From: an uncultured Collinsella sp.
Lineage (GTDB): Bacteria; Actinomycetota; Coriobacteriia; Coriobacteriales; Coriobacteriaceae
Direction of reading: 5' to 3'
Assembly: GCA_938023905.1 (NCBI GenBank)
Contig: CALJCO010000092.1
Coordinates: 1 to 12,184, forward strand
DNA length: 12,184 bases
The notes under the pieces were generated by a model. That model was not told the origin of the DNA. It searched no databases and was given only the letters and a program-made list of their open reading frames with translations. Below are positions 1 through 6,733 of this stretch, one piece after another (the stretch's first letter is position 1; each line of letters opens with the position of its first letter). The position numbers and the translations under genes were made by a program.

Positions 1-8
1 AAACAACT

Positions 9-422
9 ATGAAAATGTCAAAAGAAAAAATTGATATAAGCATGTTTGCCCCATGCGGAATGAATTGTAAGGTTTGTTATAAGCACTGTTACAATAAAAA
101 ACCTTGTTCTGGGTGCTTGAATAGTGATAAAGGGAAACCAGAACATTGTCGTAAATGCAAAATAAAGGATTGCATCAAAGGAAAATCGTTATCCTATTGT
201 TTTGAATGTGCTGAATATCCATGTAAGTTGATTAAAAATCTTGAAAAAAGCTATAATAAACGGTATCAAGCAAGTCTTATAGAAAATAGCCGTTTTGTTC
301 AAGGACATGGTTTGGAACATTTCATGGAACAGCAGAAAATAAAATATACTTGTCCTAAATGCGGTGGCATTATTTCTATTCACGATAAAGAATGTAGCGA
401 ATGTCAAGAAAAAATGAAATAA
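9..422 (+). CDS. DUF3795-type cysteine-rich small protein
   Basis: The 137-residue product has 16 cysteines. An N-terminal cluster matches the style of the DUF3795 family (CGMNCKVC at residues 16-23, then C27, C33, C36, C47, C50, C55, C64, C67, C72). A C-terminal zinc-ribbon-like pair follows (CPKC at 115-118 and CSEC at 129-132). The pattern suggests a metal-binding protein, zinc or possibly iron-sulphur; the family has no assigned reaction that I know of. No signal peptide or membrane segment is visible, so it is probably cytosolic. The start is uncertain: ATG at 9 or 15 is possible, neither has a visible Shine-Dalgarno sequence, and the frame is open to the window edge, so the true start could lie outside. 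The DNA is strikingly AT-rich, with many aaa, aat and ata codons, unlike the GC-rich genes from 785 onward. This suggests acquisition from a low-GC Firmicute. A hairpin terminator follows the stop. Confidence 0.75.
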   Translation: MKMSKEKIDISMFAPCGMNCKVCYKHCYNKKPCSGCLNSDKGKPEHCRKCKIKDCIKGKSLSYCFECAEYPCKLIKNLEKSYNKRYQASLIENSRFVQGHGLEHFMEQQKIKYTCPKCGGIISIHDKECSECQEKMK

Positions 423-460
423 CAAAATTTCAGTTTGACAATTTTATATCCATACACACA

Positions 461-492
461 AAGCAGTTAGTCTTAGGATTAACTGTTTTTTT
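461..492 (+). terminator. Rho-independent terminator after the DUF3795-type gene
   Basis: A nine-base-pair stem (CAGTTAGTC at 464-472 with GATTAACTG at 477-485, including one G-U pair) closes a TTAG loop. It is followed directly by seven T residues at 486-492. It lies 39 bases beyond the stop codon at 420-422 and on the same strand, so it should end that gene's transcript before the next plus-strand gene at 536. Confidence 0.75.
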
Positions 493-535
493 AATATGAA
501 AATACTATATAAGAATCATCCGGAAGGAGCGACCG

Positions 536-775
536 ATGAATACCAAACGATTTATCCTGAATGCACTTCTGGTTGTAGCACTTTTAGCGCTCTTGGCCTT
601 CTCCCACTGGTATTCAAACCAACCAGCATTTGGCTACGTATTATATGCAGTAATGTCCGGCGATAAGGCCTGTTGCCCTCTGCGAGCAATTGACGTTCTC
701 TATTTCTATGTAGCCGGCCCCTTATCAATCGCTTTGCTCGTGTTTCTTGTCTTTTACAACATCAAAAAACGCTAA
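536..775 (+). CDS. small two-helix membrane protein, function unknown
   Basis: The 79-residue product is not recognised. It has a basic N-terminus (MNTKR), a first hydrophobic helix at about residues 6-24, a short central segment with a Cys-Cys pair (CCPLR at 46-50), a second hydrophobic helix at about 53-74, and a basic end (NIKKR). By the positive-inside rule both ends are probably cytoplasmic, with a short external loop holding the cysteines. The start is well supported: GGAAGGAG at 522-529 lies six bases before the ATG. Its base composition is intermediate between the AT-rich segment before it and the GC-rich genes after it. The gene is separated from the DUF3795-type gene by a terminator, so it probably has its own promoter, but I could not identify a convincing one. 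It converges on the AI-2E permease gene with nine bases between stops. It could be a small toxin-like or regulatory membrane peptide, but nothing in the sequence decides this. Confidence 0.65.
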   Translation: MNTKRFILNALLVVALLALLAFSHWYSNQPAFGYVLYAVMSGDKACCPLRAIDVLYFYVAGPLSIALLVFLVFYNIKKR

Positions 776-784
776 CAGGGCCTC

Positions 785-2194
785 TTAGGAATCCGAATCA
801 TCCATGGAGCCGTCGATGCCGGTTTTGGTGTCATCGTCCGTATTGGAATCGTCGTCCTTGGCGAAGGGGTTCTTGAAAAAGCCCGTCGCGTCGGGCTGAA
901 GACCCGAGAGCTTGATCCAGGAATTATCGAGCTCGGGCTTGGGCATGGCCTTGGCCTCAGGCGCAGTCTCATTGCCGATGAGCTCGGACTCATAGATGAA
1001 CGTGTCGTCGCCAAGCGCATCATAGGCGGCGACCGGGTTACCCTCGGCATCACGATACGGCGTACCCTTAAACACGGCGCCTTCGTAGGCCACGAGCTGG
1101 CGGCCGGTCTCGTTTTCGAAGTAGTACACAAAGATACCCTTGAGGGCCGCGCACAGCGGGATGGCGATAACCATGCCGATGGGGCCCATAAGCGCCGAGC
1201 CAATAACCAGGGCCGTGAGGCTCATGATGGGATGCACCTGTACCGAGCTCTGCATGACCTTAGGCGAAATGACGTTATCGGTGACATTTTGTGCCACCAT
1301 GGTCACAACCAGGGTCCACAACGCCAGCATCGGGCTAAACATGAAACCGAGCACCGTGGCAATCGCCGCGCTCACCCAGGGACCGACAACCGGGACCAAG
1401 TGCATGATGCCGGTAAAGATGGCCATGAGCGCCGCATACGGATGCCCGATGATCGTAAAACCGATAAAGGCAAGGATGCCACCGCAGATGGACGTCACGA
1501 CCATGCCACGCATGTAACCGCCGACTGAGCGCGAAAGAATCGCGACCATAAAGCGGTACGAGGTCTCCTTTTCCTGACCGATGATGGTGCAGACCTCGTG
1601 ATGCATGCGGGGATAATCGCAGGCAAGCCAATAGGCAAGCACCAGACCCAAAAAGATCACGAACAGCTGTGAGGCCGTGTTGGTGATGAGCGGGAACACG
1701 CCGCGGCCGAGCTCGGCGGCAATCTGTGAGACATATTTGGACGCCACCGTAACGAGCGAAGAAAGGTTATCGTCCAGGTACTCCTTGACCGGCGTGTTGT
1801 TGAGCGTTTTGGCGCGCGAGATCATCTCATTAAGGTCGCTGCCCGCAACACGTAGCTGCTCAGGCAGGCGGCTCAGGACTTCCATGATCTGGCCAAAGAG
1901 AATCGGCGACAGGATACAGACGACACCGACGAGCACGGCTACGACCACAATGAGCGCGATGAGCGAGCCGATGCCACGGCCCACCCCATGATGCTCGAGC
2001 CAGTTGGTGATCGGCGACATCACAAAGGCAATAATGGAGCCGACGGCCAAAAACTCAATAACCGGCGCCAGAATCCCCATGAGGTTAAAGATGACGGCAG
2101 CGATCACGATGCAGCCGACGACGGCCCAAATGCGCAGCGTCAGAATGCGGGTGTCGCGCAGCACGCGATCGGTTTGTTGGGGGTGTTCACTCAT
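785..2194 (-). CDS. AI-2E family transporter (PF01594-type permease) with acidic C-terminal tail
   Basis: This is a 469-residue multi-pass inner-membrane protein of the AI-2E/TqsA/YdiK superfamily. Hydrophobic helices lie at about 20-42, 44-62, 75-98, 170-192, 228-250, 254-275, 278-300 and 320-355. Family hallmarks are the LVPVVGP stretch near 266-272 and the conserved DNVISPKVMQ block at 307-316, followed by a Gly-rich helix pair. Family members export autoinducer-2 or act as Na+/H+ or small-molecule transporters. The substrate here cannot be told, and members do not necessarily handle AI-2. A cytoplasmic tail of roughly 100 residues follows the last helix and ends in an Asp-rich stretch, longer than in typical members. 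The ATG overlaps the sigma-factor stop codon (TCAT at 2191-2194 on the plus strand, i.e. ATGA), which implies translational coupling. It is the last gene of the sigma-factor unit. Confidence 0.9.
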   Translation of the reverse strand: MSEHPQQTDRVLRDTRILTLRIWAVVGCIVIAAVIFNLMGILAPVIEFLAVGSIIAFVMSPITNWLEHHGVGRGIGSLIALIVVVAVLVGVVCILSPILFGQIMEVLSRLPEQLRVAGSDLNEMISRAKTLNNTPVKEYLDDNLSSLVTVASKYVSQIAAELGRGVFPLITNTASQLFVIFLGLVLAYWLACDYPRMHHEVCTIIGQEKETSYRFMVAILSRSVGGYMRGMVVTSICGGILAFIGFTIIGHPYAALMAIFTGIMHLVPVVGPWVSAAIATVLGFMFSPMLALWTLVVTMVAQNVTDNVISPKVMQSSVQVHPIMSLTALVIGSALMGPIGMVIAIPLCAALKGIFVYYFENETGRQLVAYEGAVFKGTPYRDAEGNPVAAYDALGDDTFIYESELIGNETAPEAKAMPKPELDNSWIKLSGLQPDATGFFKNPFAKDDDSNTDDDTKTGIDGSMDDSDS

Positions 2195-2982
2195 GAACGA
2201 ACCATTACTCCGTCGGGGTCAATCTTGTCCTGAATCTTCTTAAGCGTACGGCGCAGCAGACGCGAAACCTGCACCTGGGAGATGCCCAGCTTCTTGGCGA
2301 TCTCGATCTGGGTCATGCCCTTCACAAAGCGCAGCTCGATCACCTCGCGCTCGCGCGGGGAGAAATCGCGAATGGCCTCCTCAATCACCAGGCGGTCATC
2401 GGTAAAGTCGAGCTCGTTGTCGTCGTCGGCGTAGCGATCGAGAATCGAAGGCGCATCGTCGGAATCGGACGCACCGGGGGCCTCGATGGGTACCGAGGTG
2501 TAGGCCGAGGACGATTCCATGGCTTCGAGCACCTCGTCGACGGTCACGTCCAGGTATTCGGCGATTTCCTCAACCTTAGGAGAACGCTGCAGCTCGTTGG
2601 TGAGCTTATCGGTGGCTTGGTTAACCTTGGCCGAGAGCTCCTGCAGACGACGCGGCACGCGCACGCTCCAGCCCTTGTCGCGGAAGTGGCGCTTAATCTC
2701 TCCAAGAATAGTAGGTGTCGCGAACGTGGTGAACTCGAGCCCGCGCTCAGGGTCAAAACGGTCGATAGCCTTGAGCAAGCCCAGATAGCCGACCTGCAAA
2801 AGGTCATCGAGCGGCTCACCGCGGTTCTTAAACTTGTTGGCAAGAAACCTTACCAGGTTCATGTGGGACATGACGAGTTGCTCGCGGGCATCCGGATCAC
2901 CGGTCTCCTTGTAGCGACGAAACAGCTCGCGGGTTTTCTCCTTGTCCCAAGCGGTCTTACCGCTCCGGGAACGTTCGGTCAT
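2191..2982 (-). CDS. RNA polymerase sigma factor, SigB/SigF/SigG subfamily
   Basis: The 263-residue product is an alternative sigma-70-family factor with regions 2, 3 and 4. Region 2 spans about 40-108 and includes DDLLQVGYLGLLKAIDRFDP at 59-78, TTFATPTILGEIKRHFRDKG at 85-104 and the VRVPRRLQEL junction. Region 3 spans about 115-160. Region 4 spans about 205-255, with a helix-turn-helix at roughly 224-245 (TQIEIAKKLGISQVQVSRLL). An acidic linker of about 30 residues (Asp-rich, 172-195) separates regions 3 and 4. In Bacillus and Streptomyces this subfamily drives general stress or sporulation genes and is held by an RsbW/SpoIIAB anti-sigma factor. Here an RsbW-like gene lies immediately upstream with one base between stop and start. 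AAGGCGGA about ten bases before the ATG acts as ribosome binding site. A stress-response role is inferred from family and context. No matching SigB-type promoter was found ahead of its own operon. Confidence 0.93.
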   Translation of the reverse strand: MTERSRSGKTAWDKEKTRELFRRYKETGDPDAREQLVMSHMNLVRFLANKFKNRGEPLDDLLQVGYLGLLKAIDRFDPERGLEFTTFATPTILGEIKRHFRDKGWSVRVPRRLQELSAKVNQATDKLTNELQRSPKVEEIAEYLDVTVDEVLEAMESSSAYTSVPIEAPGASDSDDAPSILDRYADDDNELDFTDDRLVIEEAIRDFSPREREVIELRFVKGMTQIEIAKKLGISQVQVSRLLRRTLKKIQDKIDPDGVMVRS

Positions 2983-2983
2983 A

Positions 2984-3361
2984 TTAGATATCCGCCTTGA
3001 GGTCGAGGGAAAGCGTCAGGGGCGCCGCGGTCTTTTCGTAGGAATCGCACACGCTTGCAAGAATGAGTTCGGCATACACGGCAGCCTGGTCATCCTCATC
3101 GACAGTCGCCTGATCGCCAAAGGTAAAGGTCATTCCCACATGAGATTCGTCGACATCGAATGTGATCGAGATGTCGTCGCAGTCGACCGCGGTACACCCA
3201 AAGATGAAGGCCTCCTCGGCAGCCATGCGAATATCCTCGATGCGATCGACGGACATAGAGCACAGGGCGCCGACGTTGGCGGCCGTCATGCGCACCAAGC
3301 GCGCGAAACGCGGATCACCGGCAACGCTCAGCGTAATGGGGCAGGTTGTTTCGCTACTCAT
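2984..3361 (-). CDS. RsbW/SpoIIAB-like anti-sigma factor, degenerate GHKL domain
   Basis: The 125-residue product aligns by eye with RsbW-type anti-sigma factors. It has the N-terminal strand (PITLSVAGDPRFARLVRM), then the helix IEDIRMAAEEAF at 41-52, which matches the N-box helix of the family. The Mg-ATP-coordinating Asn expected in the family's EACTN motif is missing: residues 50-55 read EAFIFG. No DxGxG-type G1 box or GGxGL-type G2 box is recognisable downstream. It may therefore bind the sigma factor without being a working kinase. I chose the start at 3361 because GAGGAG (plus-strand positions 3369-3374) sits seven bases ahead of it and the product then begins at the family's first strand. 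The open frame continues to 3475, but that extra stretch is shadow sequence inside the upstream gene. The start overlaps the upstream gene's end by eight bases, and its stop is one base before the sigma start. Confidence 0.75.
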   Translation of the reverse strand: MSSETTCPITLSVAGDPRFARLVRMTAANVGALCSMSVDRIEDIRMAAEEAFIFGCTAVDCDDISITFDVDESHVGMTFTFGDQATVDEDDQAAVYAELILASVCDSYEKTAAPLTLSLDLKADI

Positions 3362-3944
3362 CGCAGGACTCCTCGGAAGTCTCGGCGGGCGTATAGGTGT
3401 AATACTGAGCAGGCTTGGCTGCGGGCTTCTGAGCCGTATCTGCACCATCGGCGGCCTCGTCCTCAGCCTCACCAATCAGAACGCGCTCGGTAGGCTGTTC
3501 GGCCTCGGCGTCAGTGGCGAGCTTGCGATCGGCGTCGGCTGCAGGAGCCTTCACCTTGTTAAATAGTTTCTGCACGGCACCGGCCGCAGAGTCGGTCACG
3601 CTCGACACGGCATTGCTGGCCTCGGCCACACTGCCCGTGACCTGAGAAATGTCGCGAACGACCGCCTCAACCTCAACAAGGTTGGACGTCAGGGCGTCAA
3701 CGGCAGTCTTGCTCGATTTGAGGAGCGGCTCCACCTGAGCAAGTGCCGGTGTAAGCTCATCAACGGCACCATCGAGCTTTGCCACCACGGGCTGTGCCTC
3801 GGCGAGCGTGTTGTTGAGGTCGCCCACCGTCTGGTCGAGCGAATCAACGACGGTGCGCGTCTTGCGCAGCGTGAGCGCGAGCTCGATAACAGCCCACACG
3901 CCGGCAACGGCAAGTAGCAGCAAGGCGATTTGAATGGGACTCAT
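3354..3944 (-). CDS. DUF948-like membrane-anchored coiled-coil protein
   Basis: The 196-residue product has one N-terminal transmembrane helix (about residues 4-25) and then a long heptad-like helical region (about 30-125) rich in Val, Leu, Asp and Asn (for example VVDSLDQTVGDLNNTL). It ends in a low-complexity acidic, Ala- and Pro-rich tail (about 133-196). This layout matches DUF948 proteins such as Bacillus YtxG, a SigB-controlled general stress protein. The likely topology is anchored in the membrane with the coiled coil in the cytoplasm. GGGAGG seven bases before the ATG supports the start. It is the first gene of the unit encoding the RsbW-like protein, the sigma factor and the AI-2E permease, and its end overlaps the next gene by eight bases. 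It could help sense envelope state for the sigma pathway, but that is inference from position. Confidence in the exact family is moderate, because coiled-coil similarity is easily misleading. Confidence 0.7.
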   Translation of the reverse strand: MSPIQIALLLLAVAGVWAVIELALTLRKTRTVVDSLDQTVGDLNNTLAEAQPVVAKLDGAVDELTPALAQVEPLLKSSKTAVDALTSNLVEVEAVVRDISQVTGSVAEASNAVSSVTDSAAGAVQKLFNKVKAPAADADRKLATDAEAEQPTERVLIGEAEDEAADGADTAQKPAAKPAQYYTYTPAETSEESCDE

Positions 3945-4044
3945 ACAAGCCTCCCAAATGAATCGAAATACAGACGCTCTTCATGGTACCCCAAAGGGGA
4001 CCGAACATGCCAAGTGTGAGATCGTGGGACAAAATAATCAGCAG

Positions 4045-5394
4045 CTACTTCGGAGCATTCCCGCTACGGTCGCGCTCGCTTTGCTCTACGCGCCACTCTT
4101 CCCAGCCGCGGCCGGCAGGCTGCCAAAACGCACCGCGCTCCAGCCCCTCGGGCAAATAGCGCTGATCGACCCAGCCTTCGGGATAATCGTGCGGATACTT
4201 GTACACACCGTACTCATCGCTGCCCGGGCGATGGCGATCGCGCAGGTAGCTGGGCACCTCGCGAAGACCACTGCTGTGGATATCGGCCAGCGCCGCATCG
4301 ATCGAGGCCTCGCACGCATTAGACTTAGGCGCCAGGCACACATAGAGCGCAGCCTGTGCCAGGTTGATGCGACACTCGGGATAGCCAATGACCTCGGCAG
4401 ATGTAAATGCGGCATGTGCCACCAGCAGCGCCTGTGGATCGGCATTGCCAACATCCTCGGAAGCCTGAATCATGATGCGTCGGGCGATAAACTTGGGATC
4501 CTCCCCCGCATCGATCATGCGCGCAAGCCAGTAGATCGTGGCATCGGGGTCGCTACCGCGCATAGACTTGATGAACGCGCTGATAATGTCATAGTGCATG
4601 TCGCCGTTTTTGTCATACGAAAAACCTCGGCGTGGATTGGCAATCTTAACGTCATCCACGGTGATGGGATAACGCTCCCCCGCCGCCGGCGCTGGCGTTC
4701 CCTCGGTATCGGGACGCGTGACGGCAATCTCGCTCGCAAGCTCAAGGGTCGTCAGAGCCGAGCGCGCATCACCCGCGGCCAGCGTACAAATGGTCTTGAC
4801 GGTATCCTCATCGGCCGAGAACTTACCGTTTAAACCCTGCGGTGCCTCGAGCGCACGCTCAATGAGCGTGGCGATATCCTCGTCTTTCAAGTGCTCAAGC
4901 TCTACCACGCGCCCACGCGACAACAGCGCGGAGTTGACCTCGAAGTACGGATTCTCGGTCGTGGCGCCAATCATAATGACGGTACGGTTCTCAACGGCAT
5001 GCAGCAGGGCATCCTGCTGTGACTTCGAAAAACGGTGGATCTCGTCGATGAACAAGATGGTACGGCGGTCATACGTATTCAGGCGCGTCTTTGCCTCGTC
5101 GATCACGCGACGCAGGTCCTTAACGGTGCCCGTCACGGCGCTGACCTCGACAAACTCACTCTTGGTATGGTTGGCGATAATGTGGGCCAGCGTCGTCTTG
5201 CCCGTACCGGCCGGCCCGTACAGAATCACACTCGATAGCACGTCATGCTCAATCGCCGCACGCAACCATGAGCCCTTACCGACGGCCTTTTGCTGGCCCA
5301 CATACTCGTCAAGCGAATTGGGACGCATGCGCACCGCAAGCGGCGCATTCTGAAAGGAACGCTCACGCGTCGAAGCAGAAAAAAGGTCGTCCAT
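4045..5394 (-). CDS. rarA: replication-associated recombination protein A (RarA/MgsA AAA+ ATPase)
   Basis: This is an AAA+ ATPase of the RarA/MgsA/WRNIP1 family, related to clamp-loader subunits, which acts at stalled replication forks. Numbering from the ATG at 5394 (449 residues), it has the N-terminal LAVRMRPNSLDEYVGQ signature (19-34), Walker A GPAGTGKT (60-67), Walker B LFIDEIH (114-120), sensor 1 GATTEN (143-148), the arginine-finger segment LLSRGRVVEL and the sensor 2 helix GDARSAL. The C-terminal tetramerisation domain follows, with FIKSMRGSDPDATIYWLARM and the late KYPHDYPEGWVDQRYLP block. Start choice is open: ATG at 5409, 5400 and 5394 and TTG at 5412 are all in frame and none has a good Shine-Dalgarno sequence. 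I chose 5394 because MDDLF is a natural RarA N-terminus. It lies about 60 bases after the dGTPase-like gene and may be cotranscribed with it. Confidence 0.95.
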   Translation of the reverse strand: MDDLFSASTRERSFQNAPLAVRMRPNSLDEYVGQQKAVGKGSWLRAAIEHDVLSSVILYGPAGTGKTTLAHIIANHTKSEFVEVSAVTGTVKDLRRVIDEAKTRLNTYDRRTILFIDEIHRFSKSQQDALLHAVENRTVIMIGATTENPYFEVNSALLSRGRVVELEHLKDEDIATLIERALEAPQGLNGKFSADEDTVKTICTLAAGDARSALTTLELASEIAVTRPDTEGTPAPAAGERYPITVDDVKIANPRRGFSYDKNGDMHYDIISAFIKSMRGSDPDATIYWLARMIDAGEDPKFIARRIMIQASEDVGNADPQALLVAHAAFTSAEVIGYPECRINLAQAALYVCLAPKSNACEASIDAALADIHSSGLREVPSYLRDRHRPGSDEYGVYKYPHDYPEGWVDQRYLPEGLERGAFWQPAGRGWEEWRVEQSERDRSGNAPK

Positions 5395-5454
5395 AGCCAT
5401 CCCGTACATCAATCAAAAACGTTTTCCACGAACAGTATACCGAAAAGATACGAA

Positions 5455-6702
5455 CTACCGTTCGTTAATATAGGTACGATGCGGAAACTCCAGACCGGGG
5501 AATAGCTTGCTCGTCAGCTCGCAGAAATAGCCGTCCGTCATGCTCGCGATGTAATCCACCACGGCTTGATCCTTGTCGTCCTGCCAGGCATAGGTACGAT
5601 CGTAGTAGGAAAGCTGCTGCTCAATGCGCGAAATATGGTGCTTAAAGATATAAGAGGACTCGTCGCCACTGTTTAGATCCCGCAGGCAACGGTCGTAGAG
5701 CTTTTCAAACGCCTCGCGCAGCTCCTCCTCGGAATCGCCTTCGATACCGCCCTTGCTATAGATCTTCTCGTAGTTCTCGCGCTTGGCTCGGCGAATTTCC
5801 TCAAACAGGTCCTCGCTCATCTCGATGCGCGGCTTACCATAGCTATGCTCAACGATATCGATGGAAGCGTGCGTGAGGATCCAGCTGTTATAGGCGCCGC
5901 CCCGACCATCGTCAAAAGCGTCGGGCGAAAGCAGACCCGCCGCGATCGCATCCTGACGGTCACGACCGACGTAGGCAAGAATATCCGAGATGCGAACGAC
6001 GCAGCCCTCGAGCGTCATGGGACGCAGGTGCCCAATGGCGCCATAGCCCGTGGCGATGCAGTCCTCGACCGCCTGATCGAACTGGTCAAAGGAGCCCATA
6101 TCCGACAATTCAAACACGCGTTGCTCGTACTCGCCGTTATGGCATAGCACGCCGTCGAGCGTCTGGAGCGACACGTTGCGGCCGTACAGCGCGTCGAGCA
6201 CGCGGACGGACTGCACGTTATGGAAAAAATAACGACCCGTACGCTCGTGATAGATATCGTTGAGGAAACGCTCGCCGGCATGGCCAAAGGGCGTGTGGCC
6301 CAAATCGTGGCCCAAGCCAATCGCCTCGATCAAATCGCAGTTGAGGCCCAGGGCACGGCCGATATCGCGGGCAATGCGCGAGACGAGCTGCACATGAAGG
6401 CCGCGCCGCGACAGATCGTCGTTGCTGCGAAAGCTAAAGACCTGCGTTTTGCCTGCATAACGCGTGTACGCAGGAAGATGAAGAATCTTTTCGGTGTCGC
6501 GCATAAATGCCGGTCGCATGAGCGTGCCTTTGTCGGCAGCGCGATCAATACGACGAATGACCTGGTCATCGCCGCATCGATAAGGATTAACGACACCCGA
6601 GGCGCGGTCAGCGGCGATACGCTCGACCAGCTCGGGCGACAACGCCGCGGGAATACGGTCCATGCGCGCCTTAATGACGGCCGATTCTTGATTAGTTGCC
6701 AT
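5455..6702 (-). CDS. dgt: dGTP triphosphohydrolase-like HD-domain protein
   Basis: This is a 415-residue HD-superfamily phosphohydrolase of the dGTPase type, expected to cut dNTPs to deoxynucleoside and triphosphate in the cytosol and so trim dNTP pools. It shows the family's KTQVF signature (85-89), then His103 (LHVQLVSRIAR), the HD pair His132-Asp133 in GHDLGHTPFGHAGE, the further histidines 136 and 141, and a late metal-ligand candidate Asp240 (RISDILAYVGRD). The segment before KTQVF reads ILHLPAYTRYAG rather than the FRRL form of E. coli Dgt, so this is a divergent branch and true dNTP specificity is not certain. The start at 6702 is chosen over the upstream ATG at 6729 because AAGGAG lies seven bases ahead of it. 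It begins 31 bases after the prepilin-type peptidase stop and precedes rarA. The pairing with a fork-repair ATPase is compatible with a DNA-maintenance role. Confidence 0.85.
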   Translation of the reverse strand: MATNQESAVIKARMDRIPAALSPELVERIAADRASGVVNPYRCGDDQVIRRIDRAADKGTLMRPAFMRDTEKILHLPAYTRYAGKTQVFSFRSNDDLSRRGLHVQLVSRIARDIGRALGLNCDLIEAIGLGHDLGHTPFGHAGERFLNDIYHERTGRYFFHNVQSVRVLDALYGRNVSLQTLDGVLCHNGEYEQRVFELSDMGSFDQFDQAVEDCIATGYGAIGHLRPMTLEGCVVRISDILAYVGRDRQDAIAAGLLSPDAFDDGRGGAYNSWILTHASIDIVEHSYGKPRIEMSEDLFEEIRRAKRENYEKIYSKGGIEGDSEEELREAFEKLYDRCLRDLNSGDESSYIFKHHISRIEQQLSYYDRTYAWQDDKDQAVVDYIASMTDGYFCELTSKLFPGLEFPHRTYINER

Positions 6703-6733
6703 GGCATGCTCCTTAAGAAGGATGCGCAATCGG

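Noticed and set aside
435..463. Perfect -35-like TTGACA in the AT-rich segment
   Set aside because: No acceptable -10 hexamer lies 16-18 bases downstream, and the terminator hairpin would follow at once.
763..785. Possible minus-strand terminator for the AI-2E permease gene at the convergent stops
   Set aside because: CTAAGAGGCCCTGTTAG followed by CGTTTTTT can form only a short stem with an internal mismatch and a three-base loop, too weak to call.
3362..3475. Upstream extension of the RsbW-like gene by 38 codons
   Set aside because: The extension lies inside the DUF948-like gene and reads as Arg- and Pro-rich shadow sequence; the internal ATG at 3361 has a strong GAGGAG ribosome binding site.
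3934..4833. Plus-strand open frame of 299 codons opposite rarA
   Set aside because: It has no ribosome binding site or domain and covers the clearly coding C-terminal half of rarA on the other strand.
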